From Cymodocea nodosa (lineage: Eukaryota > Streptophyta > Magnoliopsida > Alismatales > Cymodoceaceae), in assembly GCA_036874045.1 (NCBI GenBank), contig CM072339.1, forward strand, positions 14,329,501 to 14,393,500: 64,000 bases of DNA, read 5' to 3'. A program made the translations under genes and the position numbers. The notes beneath the pieces are model-generated. The model saw nothing but the letters and a program-made list of their open reading frames with translations. It made no database searches and had not been told where the DNA came from. Shown here one piece after another: positions 35,701-50,700 of the stretch (its first letter is position 1; every line of letters begins with the position of its first letter).

Positions 35701-38700
35701 CTTGTAGGTTCCAGATATTTCCTTTCTATAGTAGATGACTATTCACGTATAACATGAGTTTTCATTTTGAAACATAAAAGTGAAGCTTTCAAGAGCTTTA
35801 AGCAGTGGAAGACTCAAGTTGAAGATCAAGTTGGTAGAAAGGTGAAATATTTGAGAACTGACAATGGCTTGGAATTTTGCTCCTATAAGTTTGACAATTT
35901 TTGTAAAGAAATGGGTATCACAAGACACTATACAGTTAGAGGCACTCCACAACAAAATGAAGTAGCAGAACGTCTGAACCGCACATTGTTGGAGAAAGCA
36001 AGGTGCATGCTCTCTCATGTCGGATTGGAGAAGAAATTTTGGGCTGAGGCTGTGAACAGAGCATCTTATCTTGTTAATAGATCTCCCTCCAGTAGTATAG
36101 GTGACAAGATACCTTATGAAGTGTGGATGAATAGGGCTGCAAATTACTCCAAATTAAAGATTTTTGGTTGTACAACATACTATCATGTAGATAATGGCAA
36201 GTTAGAACCACGTGCGAGAAAAGACATTTTTGTTGGATATAGTATGAGAGTCAAAGAGTACAGAATCTTTGACAGCGAGACAAGAAAAGTAATTCACAGT
36301 TGTGATGTTACTTTTGATGAGGCCATTTTAATACAAAATGAAGAATTGCCAATAGTGTCAGAAGAATCCAGCACCCCTGAGCAGGTGGAGTTTGACTTAT
36401 CACAACAAAATGTCCCGGAACAAACAACTTCAGATAAAGACCAGCATTTGGACTTTAGATGAAAATGTAGATCAATCTGAGGAGGAATCACAAGAGAGAT
36501 GTGTTGCTAGAGACAGACCTAGAAGGGTTCCTCAATGATCGCAGAAGTATGGTTTTAGTAATATGATTGCTTTTGCCTTGCAGACTGCAAGTGAGGTGAA
36601 AGAAGCTATTGATCCTTTAACATATGATGCTGCTATGAATGATTCAGATGTTACTCATTGTGATGGAGAGCCTTGCTCAATGTGGAGTTATAATTCAAGT
36701 CAAGGTGGAGATTGTTGAATATATGACTTAAATTAGTGTAAGGGTATTTTGGTTATTTGACTAATTGTATTGTCTATGCTATTTAAGCATGGACCTAGGG
36801 CACCCATGAGGTCGCTGATTCTTTTGTATTCCATTTGAATAGAAAACCAAATCTCTCTCTATCCGTGGACGTACCTAAGTTGGGGAACCACGTAAATTTA
36901 GCTTTGTGTGTTTGGTTTTTTATCGCTTCTCTTTTTTCTCTTGCACAACAATATTTATTATAGATAATACCTTTTCCTTTACAGTAGTTTTTTTTTTTTT
37001 CTATCTCTCTCAAGAAACCTGAACAAAATGTTCCTTATCATCACATAATTTGCCAAGCTTTTCTAAAATTTTGGTTCTAATCTGAGAAATATCAAGAGTA
37101 CCTCCATTACCAAAGAACTCCTTCAAATCTGCTAAGGTGAATTGTGCCATAGAAGAATTCAGCAACTTGATTAGACTACAATCAAGCCATCTATCCAGCC
37201 AAGGTTTAATGGGACCAGCACCTCCCACCCACCGAGGCTTTTTCCCAATAATGCTTGAAGCATCTTTCAGACTCTACTACAATCTCAAAACATTCCAATA
37301 TGGGGTCGTATTTGGTAAGTACCCAAAGACTTAAGTTAACTAGTTTGCTTATAAATTGTGAGTCTTGGAGTCTCTAGGCCATTTTCATGCGAAGAGCAAT
37401 CATAACTTCCTTAAAATTATGAATACCAAGTCCACCTTCCTTAATGGGTTTTGTGACCTTATCCTTGTTAAGAAGATGATGCTTCTTGATAGTATGCCTT
37501 GCTTGGTTGGTACCTTTTATGGATCCTAGTTTTCCTGTATTCAACATTAGAAGTATAACCTCAAATGGAATCAATGGGATAGATGGTATGCTCAAGTTCA
37601 ACTTCATTCCCATTGCCATGTCCAGAATCCTCAATTTGGTTGCTTACAGGAGCAACAACTTCTTTCTCAAAATGTTTAACTACAACCTGATCAAATGGGA
37701 CTTGCATGTCCATATTTCCACCATCAATCATCGGGAGATTACTGGGTGAAATAGTTGGGGCCTCCCTCTCTGAAGTTAGGGCAACTAGAATCAAATTTGT
37801 GTCCTCCTTTGTCTCCTTAGGAGTGTTATCTTTGCCTTTCTTTCTCCTTTCAACCCTCACCCAATCGGTTTTATTTTGTCCTTTGTCCTTTTGTGTAACT
37901 GGTCCACACCCTGTGAGTTTTGATAAGAATTTCTGTCACTAGATGTTGGATCAAGACAACGAGCATCATTCGGTTTGCTATCGATCCTTCAATAATTAAG
38001 TTCAATGTGCCCAATCTTGCAACACATTTTGCAAAATTTTGGATCGAAAGGCTAGGCGATTGACTGAGTTATCATCTACCCTCCATTTTCAATAACAATT
38101 GATCTCAGAAGAGGTTTGGCAAGATCTATCTCCACATAGCCATGACACTAGGTTGAGTGAAATTTTTAACATCATTTTTCATGTAAATGAATTTACCATG
38201 CAAAGAAGCATGGGCTTAACTACACTTGGGGCTTGAAGGTAAGCACAAAGCTTAGGAAGGTGAAACCAAACCAGAGTCTAAGTGAATACTAGCCCCAGGG
38301 AGAAAGACAGACCATTTGAACACCATCATCTTCTTTCCTTAAATCTGCCATGAATTTTTAACAATGGACATATAAAGTCCTCCTTGTTCTGAAATCTTAG
38401 CAAGATATACCTTGAATCCACCACTAAGGGGAAAAAATCTTCTTGGAATTATAAGGCTTTCTTCATAGCATCATAAATGAATTGCGACTTTGGTTTTCTA
38501 TTGAAGAGTTACTTGACAAGTGTCCATGGGAATGGAGCTGCCAATACATCTACCTTTTCTTGGTTGTAGACAATATGAGGCTTTCCATCAACCACTGTTG
38601 ATTGATGGATGAGGATGTCTGGGAATGCAGGTGGGATCAATGTGTCCTTCATGATGGAAGAAAAGAAACTGCAACCTAGATCTTTGCTTTGTATCTGCCG

Positions 38701-41700
38701 ATTCACAAAAGGTGGGGGAAGTTGAGACCAACCTCCATCTCCATTGAAGGATTTGCCATCTTGGAGAGACAACCAACAAACTTCTTAAAACCACCACCAA
38801 GTACATGCCTAGCTACTTAAGAGAAGTCATCGACCTTGGGAGGAGTCGTCACTAAGAGTCATATGAAGGGGGTGGGTTAGTTACATCAACATATATTTCC
38901 ATCTTTTCTATTAGTAGTAGCAATTGAAAGAAACAATTATTTTTAGAAGATATATAAAAAAATAGACATGATCCATTTTCAATTCCCTAAGTTTTTGACA
39001 AAGTGTTATATTTAATGTTTACTGATTTGTAAGTTTAGTGTTTGTTTGGAATTTACATGTTCCACACATATTTAATTAGATATATAAGTGGTTGGGTGAT
39101 GGGTGGCTTATACGATTTTATTAAATGGTGTAATTCAATATACATATATATATGTCTATGTTAAAGGATTTTTCGAAATAAGGTGTCATATTACCCTCTG
39201 CAATGATATATTTCCACTGCCGCATACTCACATGTTATAGATTCCACGTGATGGGATTGAAGTACCGATTGTTGTGCAACATCATTTTAATTCACAATTG
39301 GATCTTCCTTCTGGTCTTATTTCATCATAGTATTGGTTGAAACATAGTTTTGAAGCTTGAGAATTGTATTATTTACTACAGGGCATACTACTAAAGGGTG
39401 GGCATGTTTTAGATGCTCTAGCATCCTGCCAGACAGTTGCATTTGATAAAACAGGCACATTGACTACTGGAAAACTCATGTGCAAAGCGATTGAGCCTAT
39501 TCATGGCCATCTGGTGGAAAGTAACCTGATTGAAAAGCGTTCTTGTTGTAGCTCTAACTGTGAGAATGAAGCGCTTGCTGTTGCTGCAGCCATGGAAAAA
39601 GGAACTACTCATCCTATTGGAAGGTGAAACAGTTATTTTTCTAATACTTCTTTATTTCTCTGCTTTAATGTCTCTGTAAAATGTTGTTTTTTAGCTTACA
39701 TTCTGCTGATGGAAGTTCTCCCATATTATCAGTTAGCATATAGAAATGACAATCAGATTTAACGGGATTATTCAATTTGCATCTAGAATAGGTAGGTGCT
39801 AAATTAACATTTAACTCATCAATGATATATTTATTATCCATGCTTACAATTCAGAACACAAAGATTAAATTTAGTGCAGATGATCTAACCGAATCTGTAT
39901 GATGAAATTTAAGTCCTCAAGCAGTAATTTCAAATCTACACATAATAAAAACAGAACAACACATCCTTACTTCTATTTTAAAATAAACTTGTCTCATACT
40001 TGCTCAACTTGTTTTTCATGTAATCCTTGTATAAACAATCAATTTAACATGTAAAAATTAGAATTGCATTTATACTCGAATCTTAAAAAAAATATTTCTG
40101 TACAAAATCCGAAAATCTGAATAAATTTACAGCTCTGCAAAAATTAATAACTTTTTAAATATAACTCGGCAATTTACACACAAATATTCAAATGAAAGCT
40201 TAGAAACCATGGAATCCAGCAAAAATAATATAAACTTGAGTTCAAATCCTGTGCAATAGCAGATTTCAAAACATGCAGGTAGACAGAGTCTGACCCTTAT
40301 ATATGTATGCGCTTGGATTTTATCACTCCATTAATCCCTTCAGAATTCCAGCTATATAGACATCAACTAAGCTATACGTTTGTCTAAAGCATGTAAAATC
40401 ACAAATTAAAAGAATAATCACAATTTTAGAAGAATACATTAATCAGCTTTACAACAGAGTTTTCATAAAATACTGAAATTGTAATTCATCCAAAAAATCA
40501 ATCAAGCACCAAGACCATAACTCCCCACAATGGCACTAAAAACTTGTAAGGACAGATTTTGTTGTTTTAAGATAAAATTTAAACATCAACATTAAAGTGT
40601 GAAAATCCTAAATTTTACATTTATACCGCAAACATATAGTATCTATTGTAATAAGCATATGAGAGTATGGATCAAATTCACAAGGAGTTAAATGGTTTTA
40701 TCAGAAATCTTCGAAGAAATCACAAATTCATTACGTTAAGTATAGTGAATAATAAATTAAAGAGCCTGCAAAGCTGTCACCAAAACAGTTCTAAAATTTA
40801 TTTACAAAATTTGAGATATCAGGAGTTATGGAATGGAATCATAGCTTAGGATGTTGGGCTTATTTATAGCCTTAGGTCTTGCTGCCTTTTCAAGAGCATG
40901 ATTGAGAAATGCTTTTAGGGACAGATTAGACATCAACTTGGTAGAGTGGAGGGGTGATAAAAGAGTGCTAATGTGGTAGAAGAATGCAAGTTATAGAGCT
41001 ATTAACAATTACTTGTCAATTTTTTTTGTAAAATAGTAGGGTTTAATCTCACGTTAGTTGGAGAAAAGATGTGTGTTGGCTAAAATTAAAATCAACTAAC
41101 ATATCTTTGACTTAAGCATTTTATGTTTTGTTGTTGTTTCTGAGGTTGGTATGAATTAGTTGGGCTTTTTTGAAGAAAAGAAGGGTGAATCGCTTTAACC
41201 AATTAATAAGATAAGTCCCTACTCTGTAAAATCCGTAATGAGTGTATATAATACCCCCTTCTATGGCACTACAAACTACCAGAGGTGTTGTGCGGTGGAG
41301 AGTTCTGGGAAGTCATTGTATCTTTTGTTAAATGAGTTGTGGATATCCATATACCGTGGGTCATTAGAGAGACATGAACTATGTAATCCCTAATGATTAA
41401 TTGTATATAATTCCATTTTTTCCTTTGTAAATGTCAACAAAGTTGGAGTATTAGCCCTAATCAACCCCCACATCCTTTCTGATCTAACCGGCAAGAAAAC
41501 CCGTCAGGTAAACCTCTACCACCTGAAAGAACTCCAGTTGTCCTTTAGCACTACCGGAAGCCTCTGCTATGACCTCCAGAACCTTTGTCCAACACCAACA
41601 AACACATCTATGGCATCTGTTGGCTGCTCTGCCTACTGTATTGCATGTTAAGGTTTGGTGGCTTGCCTATACTCCATGCCCTGATAAGAAAATAACTAAG

Positions 41701-44700
41701 AACAAAATAATAGTGAAAGTATATGGAATGGAATATATTGGGTAGGTGCAGTGGGTTTTGGTTACCCTTGACTTTGGTTTTCTGAGTCTTTTTGCAAGAA
41801 CTAAAAGGGTTTTCAAGTGTTTCCGAAGTAGTGGATCCCAAACTTTTTCATGACAAGGACTTTGGGATGAATATTTTTAAGTCTAGTTGTTTAAGCATTA
41901 GAGTCCAAAGTATTTAAATTGAGTAGATCAAAAACTAAATATTTAGAATGTAGGTTTAACAAAAATAAGAATAACGAATGAAAGTATATATTTGGATAGA
42001 CATAAAATCTATAAAAGCAAGACATATATATTCTTATAATCTATAATAAGTAGTAATGGTGAAATTATAAAAGATGTTATTTCATAATATTAAAGTAAGA
42101 TGAATGAAGTGAAAAAAATACTTTTGAAGTATTATATGGTAGGAAGATACTCTTAAAATTAAAAGAAAAATTTTATAAAACTTTCATTCACTCAGCTATA
42201 TTTTATAGCATAAAATGCTATGCTGTAAAATATAAACACATAAAAAAAGTTAATGTTACTAAAATACTTATACTTAGATAAATAACAATACTATAAGGGA
42301 TAATTTAAAAATAATTTTATTAGAAATAGAAAAGGAGTTGCACTTATTGAAGATAAGTTAAAATGAAAATCAACTTTGGTAGTTTATCATATCTTTAAGA
42401 GACTAAGAAATATATCAGTTTGGAAAGGAGAATTAATTAGTGTGGAAAAAATTAGAAGTAGAGATAGACCTAAAACTACTTAGTTAGGAATTGTAAGAAA
42501 ATATTTAAATTTATGTAATTTAATTGAAGATTTGATTATAAAAATAATTGGAAGAAAAAAATTCATGTGGTAGACTTTTTTAATGAGATTATGATTCAGA
42601 TTGTTTTCTTTTTCAGATTGTTGTTACTTGTTATCTAGTTGTTTATAATTCAAGCTTCTTATATTCAATGCATTTAGTTTTTTTAATGTTATTAATGTTT
42701 AGAAAATTGATCTGAAATGTCTTAATTTAAATTATCACATATTACTGAAATGGCACCCACGTTTGTGGAATGACACCGATTCCCCACCTTCATAATTAAT
42801 GCAGAGCAGTTTTAGATCATACCCTAGGAAAAGAACTTCCTAGTGTTTCTATTGAAAGCTTCCAATGCCTACCAGGTAGAGGACTCTCTGCAACATTGAC
42901 TGGCATTAAGGTAGTATAACTTGTCTTTGTTTTACCTCTTAATTTCATTAAGTTTTGTATGATGTTTCTGGTCTTCAGAAAAATTTAAATTATTTACTCA
43001 ATTTTATCATTCTTTGATATACACAGAAAAATTCTACTTGATTGGAAAAACAAATCAAGTATTTTCATGGAATAAGAGAACGATGATGGTTGTTATTTTA
43101 CAAATTTCCTTTTGTAGGAATGTTCTGAATATTTGCACTAAGAGTCCTTTCAAGACTAGAATAATCAAGGATTCTCACATCTTAATGGACAAGTATAAGT
43201 AAGGAAATTAATTTATAATACCAAAATTAGGCTAGCAACTTAGAATATAAAACCTTGACTAGTGAGATTATGAAATTAGTGAATATAATAATAATAAAAG
43301 AAAATTAATATATTATGCTTGTAAGAAACTTAATGGGTGGGATAAAAATTTATGTTAATTGAGGATGGTAATTTTAAATTGTGGTATATAGGAAAAAAAT
43401 AGGCATAGGAATGAAGTAATAAGATTGATGACTTCACTAAAAGGGAGTGAATACTGAATTTTCAGTTATTTTTAATAGATTAAATAATGGGTGCAATGTA
43501 TGAATGAATGAGCAAGTATATGTGGTTGTTTAATTTCAGAAATAGTAGGATAAATGTCAAAATGAAGTGCACACTGGAAGAACATGAAAATTTATAGTGG
43601 TTCACTTTAAATCCAAGGTTACATCTATTTCTCAAGTTTTTCTACTTGAGCTTTCCACTATAACCAGTGTTGTAGGCTAACATTTCACCTTTTACGTCAA
43701 TCTTGGCAAACCCACCTAATCACCTCCTACAACACTTGTAGATTATGTGGCATTGTTTGGTGCTTGTAATGGAGAGCAAACTTGGAATCTATGGTAATCT
43801 AAATGATAAGAACAAGGTGAAAACAAGATTTGGATTTTGTTACTATTCAAGTGGTAGCTCTCTTCAATTGTTCAATACATACAATCATAGCATGACTCTC
43901 CCAAAACCCTAGTCTCCCTTTAAAAACACTCACACCAACATCACTAAACCCGGATCACCAGACTCACTAACCTAGACAGTTGGACATATTAACCCAGGCC
44001 ATCGAACATACTAACCTTGACCACCAGACATACCACTCCAAATAGCTGGACATACTAATCCAAACCATCAAACACACTTAATTGGATAGTCGTATATGCT
44101 AACCTAGACATTTGGACATACTAATTTAGACTATTGAGCACATTTAACTAGACAGTTGGACACACTAACTAAATAGTTGGTGGGATAAGAAAATAGTTTT
44201 GTTACATTACCCCCCTCTCCCCTGCTTAAAGTTGGGAAATTAAACTAGCAAATTGTAATGGTCCTCGTACATTGCCATGCCACATCTTCACCAGTGCATT
44301 GCAAAAGCACTCTCATCATTGTTGTGTTGTTGCACCTTTTCAAGCAATGTTCCAAGATTTATCTCTTATCATTTTATCCCTTAAAGCCTTCACATCTACA
44401 ATCACAAGTTGTCCTTTATAAAAAGGCACATTGTCCACCGATCAATTTACATTTGGGTTGAGGCAGCCTTCTTGCCATTGTTGGAGAAGATCTGTATAAG
44501 TTATTGATTGTGGATGGGCTTCCTTAATCTATTGGAACCATTAGGAATTATAAATGTGATGACTTGACATTGTAAGTCATGTGCATTTCTTGTCATGATG
44601 GGGCATCCACCACTTTGTTAGATTTTTTAGGTTTGTACTCAATTATATAATTAAACCCTTGTAGTTTTGTCAACCAACGTTCTTAGGTTGGTGTTCTAAT

Positions 44701-47700
44701 CTTCTAGTCATCTAAATATTTTAAGCTAAGTTGATTTGTGTGTATCACAAATTGTATCTTCAACGAAAGATGTCTCCACCTACTAATTGCTATCAATATT
44801 GTTTGCATCTCCTTCTCATAAATTGGTAGCATCTATTGCCCATCTTTGTAATTGGTGGGCTCCTCTTGCCTACCCCTAATAAATTAATAAATTACATTCT
44901 AGCATGAAAGTTTTGGAGAAATCTAATAGTGCTAGTAATAGTGCTAAAGTTAGCACCTCCTTAAGTAACTTTAGGCCACTTGCATTTGGTTGACCCATCT
45001 AGATCCCTCCCTTTTTAGTGCATTATTCTGTGGTTGCACTAACTTGCCAAAATCTTGGATAAACTAGCAATAATATCTTGCTACGTTCAAAAAGCTATGT
45101 AAACTCTTCACATTGTATGGTTCTCACCACTTTAATATTGCTTGCACCTTGTCATGTTCCACTGCTACTCCATCAAGGTTCACCACATGTCTCAAGTAGG
45201 AAATTGTATTGATCACAAACTCACATTTGCTCTTCTTAGCATAGAATTTATAAGACACCAATACTTGCAAAATTGTCTCCAAATGTTGCAGATGATGATT
45301 AAAAGACATTATATACACTAATATGTCATCAAAGAAAATTAATATAAACCACCATAAGTATGACCTAAATATATCATTCATAATCGTTTGAAAAGTTAGA
45401 AGTGCATTGTATAATTCAAAAGGTATTACTACAAACTTGTAATACCCATTGTGTGTTATAAAGGCTATTTTATGAATGTCTTCTCCACCATTTGAATTTG
45501 ATGATATTTGCATCTAAGGTCAATTTTCAGAAATCATTTGATGTTTCCTAATTCATCTAAGTGAAATTTAAGTGTCATCTCCTAGATAATATTGGTTGGA
45601 AGCTGCACTATTTCCAAATTTTGTCTATTCTTAGCAATTTCAGCAGCACAAAATTTAAATGGTGCTGAAACCATCAAGTCAGCTAATTGCCCTTTATCCA
45701 GCCACCATCCATTCCAAAAATCAACATTTCCTTTGCCACTTTTCCACTTAGCAAATTGAGTTACTTGGTTCATTGCCAGAGAAATGAATCTCCATCCTAT
45801 AGAGCTTTTTTTATTGTTTCTTGTCTAGAGTTGGCTATCCTTCATTTTCTTTAAGGAAGTCAACCAGATGTTATTGTCATTCTTGAGTTTCCACACCATT
45901 TTCATCTTGTGGGCACCCATCAATTCTCTTAGATCTTGAATACCAAGCCCTCTTTCAAACTTGGCTTAGTGACTTGTTTCCACTTTACTTAATGCATCTT
46001 TTTATTCTCAGGCCAACTGCCCCAAAGAAAATTCGTGCATAACTACTAAACTTTGTCCAAATACCAACTAAAAGGTGATAGACACTTAGAAGATGAATTA
46101 GAATGTTTGATAAAACATGTTTAATGAGAGTTATCTTTTCTCTTGGGGAAAGAACTTTAGCTTGCTAGCTTCTTGTTTATCTTTTGAAGTAGTTCTTCAA
46201 AGTATACATTTTTAGCTCTTCTTTTGTAAATAGGATGTAACACCTTGAATCAAAGAGGGTTTTAGAAAGGGAAAATGACAAGAGGGCTCTAAAGGGAAAA
46301 GGTGAAAAATGGAGTCGTTATGTAATCTAATCTAAGAGAAAATTAGGAAAAACTTACATGCTATATGTGGATTCGTGCAAAATAGATGAATTCATATAAA
46401 TCTACTACCGAAGAGTTTGAATAAGTGTTTTGGGTATGCATAGGGAAGGTGTTAAGCACCTTATACACCTAATTTCTTGGCCTTTCGGGTATTCTTAGGT
46501 GTATAGGTGAGATAATGAATGCAAATGCTTAGTCATGTGAAAGAGAGGATGAAAGTGGGTATTTTTATCTAAGAGATGAATAGAACTAGAGGTCTAGGAG
46601 AGAGTCTTGTAAATACCTCCACACTTGTGTGGTAAGTAAGAAATAAGCTTTATATGATCTTAATCTAAATGCTCTAAGCATGGTGTGACCAAATAAATGA
46701 GGCAAGCAAATGGACAAACAAACAAACAAGATGCAAATGCAAGGTGATTTTGAAACACGTAGAATAGGTACGTCCATTCATGCCCTCCTAAAGGAATTAT
46801 CTTGATTGATTTTAGTATGATTAAAAGAATTATTACTTATTTAAAGACAAGACTTAAGTGATAATCTTAAAAGAAGGGGAAATTAGAAAATTCTACCAAA
46901 AGAGATGAGAAGGGAAACTAAAGTGTAAACATGATCCTAGCCCTGCATGAAATGCCAAATGTATCCTTAAGGTTTAACTTGATTAAGAGGGATGACCTTA
47001 TTTTAACTATCTTCAGAGTTAGAAGATTTCTCTAATCTTCGAAATGAGAAATAATTTAGAAGTGTTACCTATTCTTTTATAATCTGTTATGAGTAGACTT
47101 ATTTTTTATATGCTATGTTTTATGTATTATTGGTGAAATGGCATAAAATATTGTCTAAAACGTACAATGATAAGTGGCACCTGTGACTTCACTCTTGAGT
47201 CTAACCATATATGATAAAAACCGATAAAGCTATGGAAAATGACAAGTATATGATGATAAAAAGCAATGATTCACATGGCTTTACCCTTGAGTTTGATCAT
47301 ACATGTAAAAAGTAAAACATAAGTGTACTTTAGATTTTAAAAAGTACTATCCTTTTTATTTTAATTCATGCTACTCTATTTGACTTAGAAATGTAATTTG
47401 ATTAAATTTGTGTGTTGTCTAATGTAAATTTAAACGTAATTTCTAAGCAAGGATATTTTTATAAGTAATGATATAAATGAAAATAACATAGCATAACATG
47501 CAAAGTAGTGAAATGATTAGAGAAATATATGTTAACAAACATAGATAAGCAATTAAGCATATCATACAAGCATAGTATTGCAATCATTCAGCTAAGCAAA
47601 CAATCACATATATGGCATGCAATTTTAATTTCTATGAAAAATTAGTCCCTTAATTCTTGAAATGTTGTAGAAATGCGCATATTTGGAAAATCACAACGAA

Positions 47701-50700
47701 AAGTGTGCTCATCAAAAAATTGTGAAATCACTTTTGGATTGAAGTATTCCAAGTCTACAATCTAGAAAAAATACATGACAAAAATACGTAAGTGGCTAGG
47801 AGGTGTAAATGAATTAATGACAGATTTGTGAAAATGTCTACTAACCAATGCAAACTTCATAAAATCATAGGGAAAAACGCAATGCTTGGAAAAACATGAT
47901 TTAAAAGGTGTTTGAAATTTCAGTGAGTCTAGTTTCAAGGAAAAATGTGAACAAAAATCTTTGAGGTCGGGTTGAAGTACAGTTGCTATTGTAATCTTAG
48001 TGCGTGTACTCAAAAACAAATGACCTATTGGTAATTAAACCTGTGTTTGAAAATTCAAAGCTTCCTAATTACTTAGTGGAATGACATAATTCCACTCATA
48101 AATGAAAGATGGACAAGCCAGCTATAGGAGAAAAATAGTGGGCTACATATTCAAAAGCCTATGGATGAAAAGCATGATTGAAAGCTAGACAATATGGAAG
48201 TAGTAAATAGAAAATGCTAGACAGTTTGATCTACTTCAGAAAATCACAACTCCAAAGCGACAAATCGGAAAAGCACGATATAACTACTGTTTAAAAGCTT
48301 AGCGAGTATGCATCCAAGGAAAATGCTAAGCAAAAATTATAAATGGCGACTTGCATATGAAAATTTATTTTCAATTGATGCCTTGGGAAGGTAGACAACA
48401 ATAGAGGGTAATAAATTGAGACTTAAATTTACTTGATCTTCTCAATAGATTTTAGATTTGAGATATGTGTTGAAAAAGTTACTAATCAAGCTTCAACGCA
48501 TTAAATATCAATTAGATCTGACAGTTGGATTTAAAACCTCAAGCTGAAATGCATTGCTAACAAACAGATCTTACTTAGATGAAAATGGTATGACCAAAAT
48601 CTTAAGAACTTTTGATCTAGGAATCAGATTTTTTCGATCTTGGGCTTGTTAGAAAGTTAAAGTAATGATCTACAACATACCAAAATCTCAACAAAATTCA
48701 ACAGTTAGATCAAAATATATGAGTGATCAAAGTTAAGTATAAAACATGAGCAACAATTTCAGATTAATGAGTATATTCATAACTTTGAAAAATCATGGAG
48801 AAATTTATACTTAATGAAATCAAAGGGGTATTGTAGCCTGATGGATCTATTTTGCTAGAAGAATGTAAGATTAAAAATCCTAGGTTGTAGGAATCTAGCC
48901 AAAAATGGCAAAGAAGGGTTGTTTGAACTCCTATTTAGTTAGCAAACGGAGGACTTGGTTGCAATTTCGGAGATGTTTCACAAAAATCACTAAATATTTG
49001 AACAGATGCATAAGACCCGTATTTTATTTTGAAATTTGACAAGGTAGAGAATGCAAGGTTTACATCTTTAATCAACAAGATCTTAGGAAATAAAAATATA
49101 TGCATGGGGGATAGACTAATGGCCTTTGTCCCTTGTTTCGGCCTCTAATGATGGAGGTGGCAGTGGATACTCGTGAGATTGAGGCAAATTCAGTGTGGGG
49201 AGGAATGTAGCCTTCGGTAGTGGACAGAGGAGGGTTTCCTATAGTGTCCAAACAATGCATGAGTGGAGGATGAATTTGTGTTTTAACGACAACATCGAAG
49301 GAGATGTTCACATGATGGAGGCCCGACATTGGAGTGGCGAGTAGTAGAGGGTGATGTTTCAATGCAAGTCGAAGCCTACAATGGAGTTTTTGTTCAAAAA
49401 AACTTTGGATGGTCACCAAGGAATTTGTGCGAGCCATAAATTTTGGATGGTCCTTTTCATCATTTTAAAACTTTAGGCCTAGAAAATATATTTTGATCCA
49501 TTTAATTTTTTTGATATACTCAAAAAATTTTTGATAAGTACTTTACGACTAGCCATTCCTCAAGGAGGGTAAACAACACTATTGAAAATAACAAAGGGAG
49601 ACAATTTTTGAGGACAACTAGAACCTCACTAACACAAAACCATCGAGGATATACTACACATCATCTAGTGGTACCAAGCAACATGAACTGTACAAATCTA
49701 AGTGCTTAGTTGATGATTGAAATCTTAACTGCCAACTACCATCATGCTCAACAACTAGAGCAAAATCAGATCAATACAAGGATAGGTGTACCAGGAGGGA
49801 GGACCTGTCAGAGGAAACTAACAAGAACTGCCAAAAGGCAGAGATCTAAATGGAGAACAGCTGGAAAAACCTGTTGCCAAAAACATTAACACCATCAGAA
49901 CTGAGGAGTTCACCTTTCAGCAGTGACAATACAATGTGGCAGACAGTCTATACCCTAACACTATTGCCACGAGCTCTGACTCTCACAAAGTTGAGATGCC
50001 CATGTCTGCAAGCACATGACAACTTGCAGCTTGTGAAGCTGTGATGCCTGCAATTGATGGTAGATGATGGTAGAGGTGTGTGGTGGAGACAAAGGAAAAT
50101 GACAAGGGAAGCACAAAAATCTTAGGTATTTTTCCCAGGCTCTAATACCATGTTGAGAAAGAAAGAGAGTATTCATTTATTCTACTAGAATTAGGGTGCA
50201 AGATAATGTTCATTCATTCATGCAAAATTTGGCTAGTAATACAAAGAACATAAACTATAATTATAGTAATAAAATTAGTAGTTTGAAAATAAAAAACCAT
50301 TAGAAAAAATGAAATGTTGAAAAACTATTGGACTAGATGGTATTCTTGTTGAAGTATAGAAGTATGAGTGAAGTAGATATTAAGAGGTTATCTAAACTTT
50401 TTAATATAATTTTAAAGACAAAGAAGATATTAGATGATTGGAGAAAAAGTTCTTTTTTACCTATTTTTAAGAATAAGGGAAACATATAAAATTATAATAA
50501 CTATTATTGCATTAAGTTAATGAATTATACTATGAAATTATAGGAAAGGGTAATTGTGTAAAATCTAAGATATGTAGCTAAAATCATTGAAAATTAATTT
50601 AGGTTTAAATGCTATAGTTATGTTAATAATGGAAGCTATTCATTTACTTAGAAAATTAGTAGAAAATTTGAGTTAAGAAAAATGGCTTCCATGTAGTTTT

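Larger units (their letters stand above)
33381..36950 (+). mobile_element. Ty1/Copia retrotransposon with both LTRs, lacking reverse transcriptase
   Basis: Two 238-bp LTRs (33381-33618 and 36713-36950) begin TGTTGAATATATGACTT and end GCACAACA. ATATT flanks both sides (33376-33380 and 36951-36955). The primer-binding site TGGTATCAAAGC is at 33621-33632, complementary to initiator methionine tRNA. The order inside is GC-rich leader, gag, protease, integrase, then a short tail and purine tract. Reverse transcriptase and RNase H, which should follow integrase, are missing, so this copy could move only with help. The LTRs differ at 15 positions by hand count. Confidence 0.96.

Noticed and set aside
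43942-44183. Repeat array considered as CRISPR-like or coding
   Set aside because: The 22-bp units adjoin without spacers and are diverged; no frame is open through the array.
49072-49437. 121-codon minus-strand frame
   Set aside because: No family resemblance and no flanking element structure; could be an old retroelement fragment but cannot be supported.
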